Positions 53,540 to 64,000 of a DNA stretch of 64,000 bases are shown piece after piece. The notes beneath the pieces were generated by a model. The model had not been told where the DNA came from, searched no databases, and saw nothing but the letters and a program-made list of their open reading frames with translations. This DNA comes from Stagonosporopsis chrysanthemi. Its lineage: Eukaryota; Ascomycota; Dothideomycetes; Pleosporales; Didymellaceae. Position 1 is the first letter of the stretch. Every line of letters starts with the position of its first letter. Where the stretch lies: NCBI GenBank assembly GCA_022560025.1, contig JAFISE010000007.1:62001-126000 (forward strand). The letters are read 5' to 3'. The position numbers and the translations under genes are program-made.

Positions 53540-55773
53540 ATGTCCTTCTTCACCATCATCTTCGCTACTGAAGGCAAGGAGGGCGAAAATGCACTGAAAT
53601 ACCATCTTCAACACACCGATATCGAAGACGAGCACTTCTTAGATACCTGCGTGAGAGCAGCCAAAGAACGTCTGAGCAAATACACTATCCGGTGTGGGTT
53701 TGGAGAGCCCGATTTAATCAAGGATGACGAGATGGCCGATTTTCAAGCAGTGAACGACAGGATTTGGCCCTTGATCAAGTCAGTACGGATCGAGACCGGG
53801 CACGTCCTGCTCAGGAACAATGTGGGCATTCTGGACCTACCAGGTATGGAGTTATCATGTCACTTACGCAGTAAACTTACAATGCCACAGGTTACGGCGA
53901 CGACAATCACATTCGTACTGCTTTGATCGACAAGTTCCGTGAAATGGCAAACTTTGAGATCGTCGTAGCGCCTAGTTCGAGAGTTCTGTCCAGCGTTGTT
54001 CAGGAGAAATATCTCAATCGCTCAATCTGTCGGCTCGGGGCTCGCAATACTTTACTTGTGACAAACAAATCCGATGTAAGTCTATTCAACATACTGCTCT
54101 TCGCCAGTGGGACATCTCACTGACGTGATGGACAGCAACTTTTCAGCGGTATCCACAGGCACGTCAACAAGATAAGAGAAGCACCATTTCCTGTGCTCAA
54201 AGAACACCTTGCCAGTGTCGAAACAATTGCGAAACAAGACAGCGAAGATAGAAACCTCGTACGAGCATACCGGGACTATCTCCTCAAAGAAACAAGAAAA
54301 GCATTCATTGAACGCGAAGCAAGCATCGTCAAACTATCGCTCCAGGAAAAAGACGTTGACATATTGTCGGTCTCTGCACGAGAGTATAGCTTGTGTTTGG
54401 AAGCTAAGTATGCCGAAGAAGACCCAAGACTCTCCCCAGAAGCGACCAGTCTGCCGCAACTACGTCGCTATCTCTTCCATGTGCCGGCTCAGACAAACTA
54501 CCAAACGCTCCACTACCACGTGTTTGAGACTCTTCCTGATATCACCGGAAGTATCGAGCGCATTCTCGAGAAATTCGACTGCGACGAAGGTTACATGCAA
54601 ATGTGCGAATACCTGGCAGAACAGCTGCAACAAGTACACTCCAGCATTGCGCGCTTGGCCAAATCTCTCCCCAATGAACGTGTGCCTCGACCGTTCTCTG
54701 CAGAAGGTGTCAAACCCCGGATCAAGATTAGTATGAAAGCCGTTGTTCAGGCTCTGGCCGGCCCGAGCGTATGTTACCCGACATTCGCAAAAATGCTCAA
54801 AGAGAACGGCATTCCGGTCAATGGCGTGGGAAAAGGTTTTAATCTGAACCAGGAGATCTTGAATACAATGGTCCACTTCATCAACGGATGGCGCGACAAG
54901 GTGCAGACTGAGACCGAGGGCATCGCTGTGAAGCTTGACGAACCAGTTCAAGCTGTACTTCAAGAGCTTAGGAAGCATGTCTACAGCTACGAAGGAAACC
55001 CAGACTTGAAGTATCGAGCTACGGAACTGCTTGAAACCGCCACTCGCCGAGTCAGTCTGGCATTCGGCAGAATGGTAGCCTTGCTTCATGCAAAGTTGCG
55101 AGAAATCCACTTCCTATACTCGAATGAGGTAAACATCAAGAGCCCCATCGCGCTGAAGATGAAGGACACCTATCGAAATGTTCTAATGAGGCAACTTTCT
55201 CAACCTGGCCAAGGCTCATACGCGCGACAGCGTGCTCACCTGCTTGAGTGTCTCGTTGATTCTGACTGGCCGAAGCTGCCACTTGCAGCAGTCATGGAAC
55301 AGAAGATCTTCACTGAACAAGTCAGGTCCTGGCAGGAGTGCTGCGATAAGTACGTCATGGAAGCCATGACTCATCTCCATGACTTTGCGCGCGCCACTGA
55401 TGAACTCCTCGACGACGGTGCGTACTTGACATCCGGTCACCGGCGCGTGCGAGAAAAGCTCAAAGTCCTGCTTCCAAGCTTCAAGAAACGGCTCGACAGA
55501 GTACAGAAGCAGTTCCCGGGTGCTGGTAGCATGGATACTCCTGCTTCGACCTCCACGCGAAAGCATGCCAGCCGCAAGCGAAAGGCGGACGACAGAGCAG
55601 CTACGCAGCCACCGAACTTGGAACCTGGCGGGATCAAGCGACAGAAGTCTCTCTCAAGATCTTCTCATGCTAGGGCCGCAACTGCACAGCCTGTCACCAC
55701 ACTGCGTGAGAGAATCCCATCAAGCTTTTCGCAGAGGGCTCGGCTCGTGATTAAGAGAGAGCCCAGTCCCTGA
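53540..55773 (+). CDS. Dynamin-like large GTPase (SLIP-GC-like), copy B, lacking the P-loop
   Basis: From the ATG at 53540 a 708-aa protein can be made from exons 53540-53843, 53891-54075 and 54136-55773 (introns of 47 and 60 nt). G3 LDLPGYGDD spans the first intron and G4 VTNKSD precedes the second, but no G1/P-loop exists, so nucleotide binding is doubtful. The long helical C-terminal part aligns with copy A along its length: FETLPDITGSIERILEKF versus FETFPEIEDQVSRILEKF, then EVNIKSPIALKMKDTYR versus EEDIKSPIAFYFKEAYI. The tail has basic clusters (KHASRKRKADD, GGIKRQK) suggesting nuclear import. The long intact C-terminal frame argues for recent loss or retained function. The family label is by resemblance. 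Confidence 0.75.
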
Positions 55774-56591
55774 GCTTCGACGAGGCCAATTTGGATGCTG
55801 CTTTCTATGGTCTAGTATAGCCAGGTGCTGATGGCTGAAACTCTTCCTTCGTCCCTGCCGATCGCGCTTTTGACGAAGCTTTCTACGTTGGTTGGTGCAG
55901 GTCAAGGGCAAGATGATTAGGTGCATGGTTATTTATGGCAGACACGTGCGTGGAAATCTTTTAGCTTATGATGAGATCAACGACAACGAGTTCTATACTT
56001 ACAATTTGCGTTTCAAAGCTTGCACTGGCCTGTTTCTCCAAAACGAGGCTGACAGCGGCATTGCCAGCGACCAGAAACACTCGCCGGCTCTGACAGCTCG
56101 TTGGCCTTACTAGATGACGTCACACCCAGCAGCGTACCACATCTTGGTGGAATGCTTCGTATCCATTGCAGACATCACAACCACGTCCGGGGCGATATGA
56201 AGCTGTGAGACGCGTGTTTGAGGCGAGAGAGGCAGAAGACATCCTTTCGAATCATGACTGGACGAAGGGTGATTCCCTGCACCGTGCGCCGCCCTCAACC
56301 CTGGTTCGTCATAGCTTCATTCTCCCGCAGCTCTCCGCAAGCATCCCCACGCCAGCCATCTTCTATACATAATCTACATAATCACGGCTACCAGGCGCAT
56401 TGCGCCCTAGTTTGTACCTTTGTTTCTTTGTATATGTTGCCCCATCTTTAGTCGACTCCTTTTGGCCCCCACGGCCACAGCAGCCCTCGCACTCGCTCGC
56501 AGCTGCCACGAATCCCGCTCCCGCAATTGCAACAGCCGCAGCCCTTAGCACCTCCTTGCGCGATATCGCTGGCAGGTGCCATCCAGCCACG
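55774..56591. promoter_or_regulatory. Intergenic, Exo70 promoter side
   Basis: About 0.8 kb. The frame open before the Exo70 ATG is Pro/Ala-rich leader sequence. No other gene seen. Confidence 0.45.
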
Positions 56592-58525
56592 ATGGTGGGC
56601 CCGCGCAAACCTCCGGCGCTGGCCGAAGAGAGCGCCGAAGTCGAAGTGCTCTTTGCCAACATGGACAAGATGAAGACGCTCACAAAGAAGATTCAAGCGT
56701 CCGTCAACCGACTCGACGCCAGCGGCAAAGCGGTTCAAGATGCGATCAGTCCGATCTATGGGAACACGCAGAAGCTGCAGATTGCGACGAGCAATATTGA
56801 CCGAGTCATCGAGGCGATTGAGAGGCTCAGGGCGCCTCGGGATCAGAGTGAGCGCGAAGAGAGGATTATCAGGGCTGGGTATGTGGCGCATGACATACTT
56901 AAGTATTGAAGCTGACGTGTCGTAGACCCGGACGAGGTGACTTGCGCGACTACATTGCATCGCTCGACCGAACCACAATGGCACTCGCAGATCTGAAGCG
57001 CACAAACCTGCGATCAAACGAACAAGCAATCGCACAGCTGAACGGCCTTCTGAAGCTAGGGAACAAGCAGCTGGAAGACGTCTTTCGCGGAATACTGGGA
57101 GAGTGCTCGAGGCAGAAGCTGCAGCCCCTCGAGTTTGTCGCGAAGAACAACCCATTCCCGCTTCTCGAGCAGGACAAGCTGTCGACTTTGCGTGGTATCA
57201 ATAATCATATCTCGCAAGCTGTTGCTTCAACTTCGCAGGCAGATCTGTCTTCGACACCAACACAGAGGATTTATGCAGACATTCGAGGGAGCTATCTGGA
57301 GAGCTCACTTGCTAGTCTAGCGCAAGCTTCAGTGACTACGGCCAAGAAGGTGCAACCTGATGCGCTGTATAAGAAGGGTACGAACGGTATCGGCACGTAT
57401 GTGCAGGCCATCGAGGGCATCTTCGTGGCTGAGTACGATAACATCACCAACGTGTTTGCGCGCGGTGAATGGATGCCGGTCTGTGAGTCAACTTGCCAGA
57501 CCTCATTGGCAGAATTCAACAGGACATTGCGTGATCTGAACGGCCATGTTCAGAAGAACTTGTTGACGGATTGCTTCCTTGGCTATGAGATTTGCGGCAT
57601 GGTTCGTACTTTGTCTCTTCGACTACAGGACACCACTGGCACGCTCAAAGGCCAAATCTACGACAGCGTCAAGCCTATTCGAGAGACATCCAAGACTTCC
57701 TTGAGCAAGCTTATCGAAGACACCAGGGTTCGTACGCAGACACTTGTTGCTCTGCCCATGGACGGGGCTGCAGTACCTATCACAACAGAGACCATGCGCC
57801 GCTTGCAGGAGATGACCAACTACCTTGATCCGCTGTCCTCGATATTGGCTTCCTTGGGTGAAGGCGGCTGGAACAATCCATCCGCTAATAAGTCATCGAC
57901 GACACTTGACGTCAATCCTGATATGGTCAAGCTGTTTGCATCCTACGCGTCGGACACGATCGACACACTAATACAGAACCTCACGGCGAAGGCGAAGATG
58001 TTGTTGAAGGGCAAGAACCTGCAAGGCGTTTTCTTGGCGAACAATATAGCGATCGTCACTCGAGTCATCCGCAACTCAGAGCTAGCACCTCTTTTAGAGA
58101 GTTATGCGGGCAAGCTTGCCACTTGGCGCAAGACGAGTTCAGCCATGTACCTCGAAGCATGGCGAGAGCCATCTGGACACCTACTCGACGTGCAATACAC
58201 CAACCGCTCAAAGGAAAGACCACATTCTGGCGGAGGAGCGCCCGACTCAGCAGCTATTGTCAAGGGCCTTGGATCGAAAGACAAGGACGCGATTAAAGAG
58301 AAGTTCAAGAGCTTCAACACAAGCTTCGAGGATCTCGTGGCTCGTCACAGGACCTATGCGATGGAGGCCGAGGTGCGTACGACACTGTCGAAGGAGGTAC
58401 AGAACATTATCGAGCCGCTGTACAATCGCTTCTACGACAAATACCGCGAGATCGACAAGGGTAAGGGCAAGTACGTCAAGTACGACAAGACCGAGCTCAA
58501 CAAGGCGCTTATGAGTTTTTCTTGA
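56592..58525 (+). CDS. EXO70: Exocyst complex component Exo70
   Basis: Subunit that tethers secretory vesicles to the plasma membrane through phosphoinositides and Rho GTPases. Exons 56592-56878 and 56926-58525 (47-nt intron) give 628 aa, the usual Exo70 length. The N-terminus is coiled-coil ([20 protein letters not shown]), as required for assembly with other exocyst subunits. The helical-rod Exo70 domain covers the C-terminal two thirds, including [15 protein letters not shown] and [19 protein letters not shown] helices, and ends in [15 protein letters not shown] with a Lys-rich segment ([14 protein letters not shown]) like the lipid-binding tip of family members. The ATG at 56592 is chosen because homology starts there, although the frame is open upstream. 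Confidence 0.94.
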
Positions 58526-59434
58526 TGCATTGTCTTTGGCGTTGGATTGGACTTTTCGCATAATACCCTTGGTTCACGTTTGTTTCGCGTCGAGTTGAAG
58601 TAGGCAATGATGCCGGTGCACGCGCCAGAAGTTGAATGGAGGTTGTTTGGGACCGAGGAGTAGTGTAGATCCCTGGACTGAGTCTAAGAAGAGAAGCACG
58701 ACGCTGGGTAGCAGAGAACATAGCAATGTCACACAAGTACAGCACTTGAGCATCTACAAGCCTTAGAATCACTATCCAAGTCGCGCGCCGATCATGGGGC
58801 GCAATTTCCACGATAGTGAACATGGACACGTGACAGCTTCCCTTCTGGGCGAAGCAGTACGCGACTGCCACTTGAGACTGCACAACAACGCAAGAATCAG
58901 GCCACGCCAACGTGCAAATTGTCAATTACACTCTGCAGCCTTCACGCGGCTATTACTGCTCGCTCTGCATCTTCTCCACCTATTTTCACCACAGCACCCA
59001 CTGTTGGTCGCGGGGCGGGCATTAAGGCTCTAGCGCCCATTTCTTCGACGTTGTTCACCAATCCCTGCGAGGAGACAGACCCCTTTAACCACCAGCAAAG
59101 CGTACCACGTCTGCCTCTTTCAACGTCGCAGCACCACCGCACCCACGCCATTCACGCTCGCAGTCGCCTGCAGTCGCCCGCGACCCGTCCAATTCCCCTG
59201 CTCTGAGTGCATCGCCTCAATCGGGAGCATAACCACCGTCGACCCGGTACGCTCGTCCCACCTCCCTGTTTCACTTTATTTCTCCAGGTTTGGCCGGCGT
59301 CGCGTTCCAGACTATTTGGCAGCGACCACGACCAGCTTCACCTCACATCAGGAGCACTTTGCTAATCAGTATCGCGCAGCAGAAGTCTCTCACTCCACGC
59401 CGTACTTTACTGCGACCGCATCTCCACCGCCGCC
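58526..59434. promoter_or_regulatory. Intergenic, septin promoter and leader
   Basis: About 0.9 kb. The right part is C/T- and CCACC-rich, as in leaders of highly expressed fungal genes. No gene recognised. Confidence 0.45.
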
Positions 59435-61136
59435 ATGGGTAAGAAACAGCTCCAGCCCAGCCCTACACGTCTCGCGACACCGACATCTGCGTGAGCTGCA
59501 AGCCTCAGGCCAGCCCCAGGCATACATGCTACAGCGAATGGGAACGTGCAGCACTTCCAATGCGGCTCTGGCATTGGTTGATGTTGCTGCTCCTGACGGC
59601 CGCAGCACCCTCTTTCCCACACACACAGGGGCTAACCGCAAACACAGAATCCAACGGCGCCGTATCGCCTGCTCCTCCTTCGCGTGCGTCTCCATCGCCA
59701 CCGTCCACCGCGAACGGTTCGTTTGTTGTGGATCGCAAGATCGCCGGGGCTAACACACAAGCAGCACTTCCTCAGACCATCACAGCGAAGAACCCTAAGC
59801 TCGCAGCACAGATGGCAAACGACCTGAACATTGTGCGCAGGAAGCTCACAGGCTATGTCGGTTTCGCAAATTTGCCCAACCAGTGGCACCGCAAGAGTGT
59901 GCGCAAGGGCTTCAACTTCAACGTTATGGTCGTTGGTATGCTTGCACCTGGACCAGGAGCTTCCAGCGGTGCGCTAACAAGGAGACAGGTGAATCTGGCC
60001 TCGGAAAGTCGACCCTCGTTAACACACTGTTCAATACCTCCTTGTACCCTCCTAAGGAGCGCAAGCCCCCTAGCATCGACATCTCCAAGACTGTTTCGAT
60101 ACAGTCCATCAGCGCCGACATCGAGGAGAACGGCGTCCGTCTCCGCTTGACCGTCGTTGATACACCTGGATTCGGTGACTTCATTAACAACGACGAATCG
60201 TGGGATCCTATTGTTAAGAACATCGAGCAACGATTTGACGCCTACCTTGATGCTGAGAACAAGGTCAACCGCATGAACATTGTTGACAATCGTATCCATG
60301 CCGTTGTCTACTTCATCCAGCCCACCGGCCATTCGCTCAAGCCTCTCGATGTTGAGGTTATGAAGAAGCTGCACACCAAGGTCAACCTCATTCCCGTCGT
60401 TGCCAAAGCCGACACAGTATCCGACGATGAGATTGACAACTTCAAGCGAAGGGTTTGTAATCGCCTTACACCAACATGTCTCCATGCTAACAGTTCGTAG
60501 ATTCTTGCAGATATCAAGCACCACGGCATCCAAATCTTCGAAGGACCCCGATACGAGCTCGATGACGAGGAGACCATCGCTGAGAACCAGGAGATCATGG
60601 CCAAGGTTCCCTTTGCTGTTGTTGGTTCAAACGATGAGGTCGTCACTGCCGACGGCCGCAAGGTGCGTGGTCGCGCCATGCCTTGGGGTGTCGTCGAGGT
60701 CGACAACGAAGAGCACTGCGACTTCGTCAAGTTGCGACAGATGCTTATCCGCACCCACATGGAGGAGCTCAAGGAGAACACTAACAACAGCCTATACGAG
60801 AACTACCGTTCCGAGAAGCTCACAGCGATGGGTGTCCAGCAAGACTCCAGCGTGTTCAAGGAGGTTAACCCCGCGGTCAAGCAGGAGGAGGAGCGCTCGC
60901 TGCACGAGCAGAAGCTCCAGAAGATGGAGATGGAAATGAAGATGGTCTTCCAGCAGAAGGTCAACGAGAAGGAGAGCAAGCTGCGACAGAGCGAAGAAGA
61001 GCTGTACGCCCGCCACAAAGAGATGAAAGACCAGCTCGAACGACAACGGGCCGAGCTCGAGGAGAAGAAGGCACGCATCGAGTCAGGACGGCCGCTGGAA
61101 GAGAAGGGCAAGAGGAAGGGTTTCTCCCTCCGTTAA
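59435..61136 (+). CDS. aspB: Septin, CDC3/AspB type
   Basis: Filament-forming GTPase at septa and growth sites. The proposed exons are 59435-59438, 59648-59935, 59989-60452 and 60501-61136, giving 463 aa. The first exon is only ATGG, followed by a 209-nt intron; this gives [14 protein letters not shown] and then a Pro/Ser-rich N-terminus, so it is plausible but the least certain part. The G domain is complete: [15 protein letters not shown] (G1), [10 protein letters not shown] (G3) and VVAKAD (G4), plus the septin unique element around [15 protein letters not shown] polybasic stretch ([10 protein letters not shown] region) precedes G1. The C-terminus is a long coiled coil ([20 protein letters not shown]), ending in a basic tail. 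The orthology to CDC3/AspB is from recalled similarity. Confidence 0.93.
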
Positions 61137-62126
61137 GCTGGAGCACTTGGTGTTCGTACATCTTGACGCATTGCCCGGCTTACGTCCCCAGCTTCTTTCT
61201 CTCCTCCCTCTTACAGACTTGTTTAATATGATGCCGCTTGACGATACCACTGGGTGTTATCGACAGACGACTAATACGGCGGTGCGGTGTTGGCGAGTAG
61301 AAGGCAACGGTGTCATCTCTTGGTCCAGATATCCCGGCTGTTGATTGATACCAACATCATTGCGCTCCTTCCGGTTCCCTTGCGTTCCATTCGACTTCTT
61401 TATTTTTTAGTACATGGGGCAGTTGTTCTAGGGCGAAGTGGGGGAGCGACAGGATACCTCTTTTCATGTATTCTATAACCATCGTAGCTGTAAATTTCCT
61501 TTGTGGATAGCGATCTGGTGCAAGCAATACTCCCAGGATGCGAGAACATGCCGAATGTGAAAGGTCATTATTACAAAGTTGGACATTCAGCCTTCCAAGC
61601 TTCACATGCCTGCCCGTCCTGGGTTTCTGCGGCGAGATCGTCAGGGTGCAGCATTGGGGGCGCGCGATTGGGGGCTTGTGCGCGCCAGCCAGGACTGGAA
61701 GTGGCAGCACGAAGGCATTTCGTCATCACCCAAAACGCCCACGATCTGGTTTGCGTTCCCGTCTGCTAGAGCTACAAAAGTAGACTTCCCATTCCTCCTC
61801 GTTCGACATCCTCATCCGCATATTACCTGCTTCATTCGACTCCCCAGCTTCATACTGGGTTCTGCCTATTCGGTAAGTTGCACTCGTTGGGTGACGCACA
61901 GGGAGCGAGCGTCATAAGCAGCAGCGGGTCCCGAGCGCCGAACAGACGGCCAGCCTCCGCTTCTTGCCAGATTGCACTCGACCCCTCCGCAAGACACCCA
62001 ACAATTGAGTTTAAGCTCGAGAACCATTGGCTCTGCGCTTTGTGCATCGTACTTATCTTCCTCGAGCTCCGCTGACCTTACAAGCTGCACATTACGTAGC
62101 TCACACGACGCTGTTGAGATCCCACA
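61137..62126. promoter_or_regulatory. Intergenic, no gene recognised
   Basis: About 1 kb between septin and the Pom33-like gene. Overlapping short ORFs at 61500-61920 have no motif. The left part is the septin 3' region, the right part a promoter. Confidence 0.45.
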
Positions 62127-63037
62127 ATGGCCCCTCCTCCGCCCTCCAACCTCCCCCTGGGCCAGCGCCTAGCTGCCCTCGCGCAGACCCTCCAGTTCGC
62201 ATGGTTTGCCGGCCATGTGACGCTCCTGCTGGCTTCGCTGAGATACGGTCTCTCCTACATTACCTTCAACTACAACTCTAAGTGGGCGGCCTTTGCGTAC
62301 CGCACTGGCTTCGTCTCTGCCTGTGTTACCTATGGCATTGTCGTCTACAAGGCGTACCGTGCCCGCATGAGGGCCGGCAAGCAGGGCGGCGTAATGGCGC
62401 TCGCTACTGACGAGAATGTCCAGTACCTGAGTAAGTGCCTACAGCTCGAGGAGTTTTGAACTCCAGCCATCACGCTCCACAAGCTAACGAAATCGTAGTC
62501 ATGGCGCTCGTCTGGCTTTTCATGCGCCAGATCCCCTTGGCGCTGCTGCCCTTCACAGTCTACTCCATCTTCCACGTTGCAACCTACGTGCGCTCCAACC
62601 TGATCCCCACCATCAAGCCTCAGCCTGCTGCTGCCACACCTGGCGCTAAGCCCGCGTCCTCGGCTTTCGCCGAGACCATTGGCAAGTTCGTCAAGGAGTA
62701 CTACGATGCCAGTATGACTCTGGTCGCTCTCCTTGAGATCGCCCTCTGGTTCCGCGTTGTTGGTTCCGCGCTCATCTTCCAGAAGGGCTCATGGATCCTG
62801 CTCGCCATCTACACTGTCTTCTTCCGCGCCCGCTACGCCCAGAGCAGCTTTGTCCAGGACGCCATCAACCAGGTCACCGCCCGCATTGATGCTCAGCTCG
62901 CCAACCAGAGCACTCCCCCTGCTGCTCGCCAGGGCTGGGCGACTGTCAAGAACGTCATCCGCCAGGCTGCTGATGCGACCGACATCCGCAAGTATGTCGG
63001 CGGCCAGCCCGGCGCTGCCCCCAAGAAGGCCCAGTAA
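62127..63037 (+). CDS. POM33: Pom33/Per33/TMEM33-family ER and nuclear-pore membrane protein
   Basis: Exons 62127-62430 and 62499-63037 (68-nt intron, splice restoring YLIMALVWL) give 280 aa. The protein has several hydrophobic segments: two near the N-terminus (LQFAWFAGHVTLLLASLRYG and a Phe/Val-rich one), MALVWLFMRQIPLALLPFTVYSIFH, and a pair around residues 185-225. The C-terminus is amphipathic and basic (QAADATDIRKYVGG), matching the membrane-curvature helix of Pom33-type nucleoporins. The family shapes ER tubules and helps nuclear pore assembly. Length and pattern agree with TMEM33 proteins. The start ATG is in good context and follows a CT/CA-rich leader. Confidence 0.92.
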
Positions 63038-64000
63038 ACGCACTGAAACGCGTGCGACAAAGACCTGCCTCCTGATCGTGGTGCCGTACGGTCGCTGGAG
63101 GTCCGAGGTACGACAAGTTATGACGTATGATGGGATACGGTCGCGACAACAAGGGACAAGAGTTGTTAACGGACGAGAAATGATGTTAGCAAATGGACAT
63201 GACGATATGAGGATTGGGTGGGTTTCCCGCCCTCTTCTCCATCACATCACAGTCAGAGCTGAGAAGTCGGATGGATGGATTGGTCTGCATTGATTTTCCC
63301 CCGCTAGCGGACCCGGAATATACCTCTGAGCATTTTCGTAGCTGTAGAGTGTGTGGCGTTATTATTCGCTATTGCAGTTGAATATGTTTATTTTGATCCC
63401 TCTGGTCCTGTGCGTGGGGTACACAAGGTGTAGAGCTTCTCCACACCCAGCCGCACATAGTCGTGCCCACCCGCTCGAAGCCTGTGGAGGCACAGCAGAG
63501 CTGGTGGAGGCTGATGCCGGCCGGTACCTCAGCTCCAGCTCCAGCTAGGTACTAACCTCGCCAACGCCGAACGTGCTCTGCTCAAGTCGTCGCACAACGT
63601 GCTCATCGTAAACACAAATAGCAATGACTTTCGCCAGTCCTCCACTACGGTTATCCCCTGCTACAGATATGTGCCGCAGCGCTGCTGCTAATGTCGTGCG
63701 ATTCGGCTACGCAATGCTAGATGCTAGCTCGCACACACCAAATGCAGTTCCAAGTTCCGGTTTCCAAGTGATGCTTTCGACCTGCCGTCTCGAGCTTACA
63801 GTACACTGTGTGAAATACCTGGGAATTGCCGAACTACACCTCTTGCCCAGATATTGGGCGGTGAGGGCCGTGTGTGTGGCGGCTGTCAGCCAGCTAGAGC
63901 AAGCTCCCGCTCGTGCTTCTCTCTGCAGGTCATGTTCGCCTGAGCTGTCAGCTCCAGAGATTGGGGTTCACGGTGCTCTGCGGAGAGCTTCGACGCGCAG
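63038..64000. other. Intergenic to window end, no gene recognised
   Basis: About 0.96 kb with only short ORFs. A small GCTCCA repeat (CTCAGCTCCAGCTCCAGCT) sits near 63528-63547. No coding evidence. Confidence 0.45.

Noticed and set aside
49589..55773. RIP as the cause of the GTPase lesions
   Set aside because: Classic RIP favours CpA to TpA, giving TAA/TAG stops and AT-rich decay. Here the stops are TGA and base composition is ordinary. A formal RIP-index calculation would settle it.

Overview
The window looks like nuclear DNA of a filamentous ascomycete (Pezizomycotina). Genes carry short GT..AG introns, mostly 46-60 nt, many with CTAAC/CTGAC-like branch sites. The gene set includes a Zn2Cys6 regulator, a septin, Exo70, a tannase-family esterase and fungal-type sugar and ABC transporters. 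A dothideomycete is my inference and was not tested. I see no tRNA or rRNA gene, no intact transposon and no CRISPR array.

Layout. (1) 1-12.8 kb holds accessory metabolism: an ABC multidrug exporter cut by the window edge, a divergent Zn2Cys6 regulator, a tannase/feruloyl-esterase-like enzyme, a secreted beta-propeller protein resembling fungal saponin hydrolases, and a convergent MFS sugar transporter. Together they could degrade an acylated or glycosylated plant compound. (2) 13.5-17.9 kb has a large protein kinase with an uncharacterised C-terminus and a small methyltransferase. (3) 18.7-31 kb is a housekeeping block: Sec7 Arf-GEF, pyruvate dehydrogenase E2 and eIF5B. PDH E2 and eIF5B have strongly C/G-ending codons, and simple repeats are dense here. 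(4) 32.4-43.7 kb is a block of genes with little recognisable homology: a methionine-rich GPI-type surface protein and five genes for basic or acidic, probably nuclear proteins. Three of these five are members of one unnamed family. (5) 45-48.7 kb holds a ketopantoate reductase-like enzyme and a cPLA2-type phospholipase with a mitochondrial-type N-terminus. (6) 49.6-55.8 kb holds two tandem copies of a dynamin-like large GTPase, both damaged: one has two in-frame TGA codons, the other has lost its P-loop region. (7) 56.6-63 kb is conserved again: Exo70, a CDC3/AspB-type septin and a Pom33/TMEM33 membrane protein.

The most interesting parts are the unnamed three-member family and its surrounding nuclear-protein block, the decaying or possibly readthrough GTPase pair, and the candidate plant-glycoside catabolic cluster. 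Exon boundaries were worked out by hand from splice sites, frame continuity and family motifs. They sum to whole codons in every model given, but they have not been tested against transcripts.
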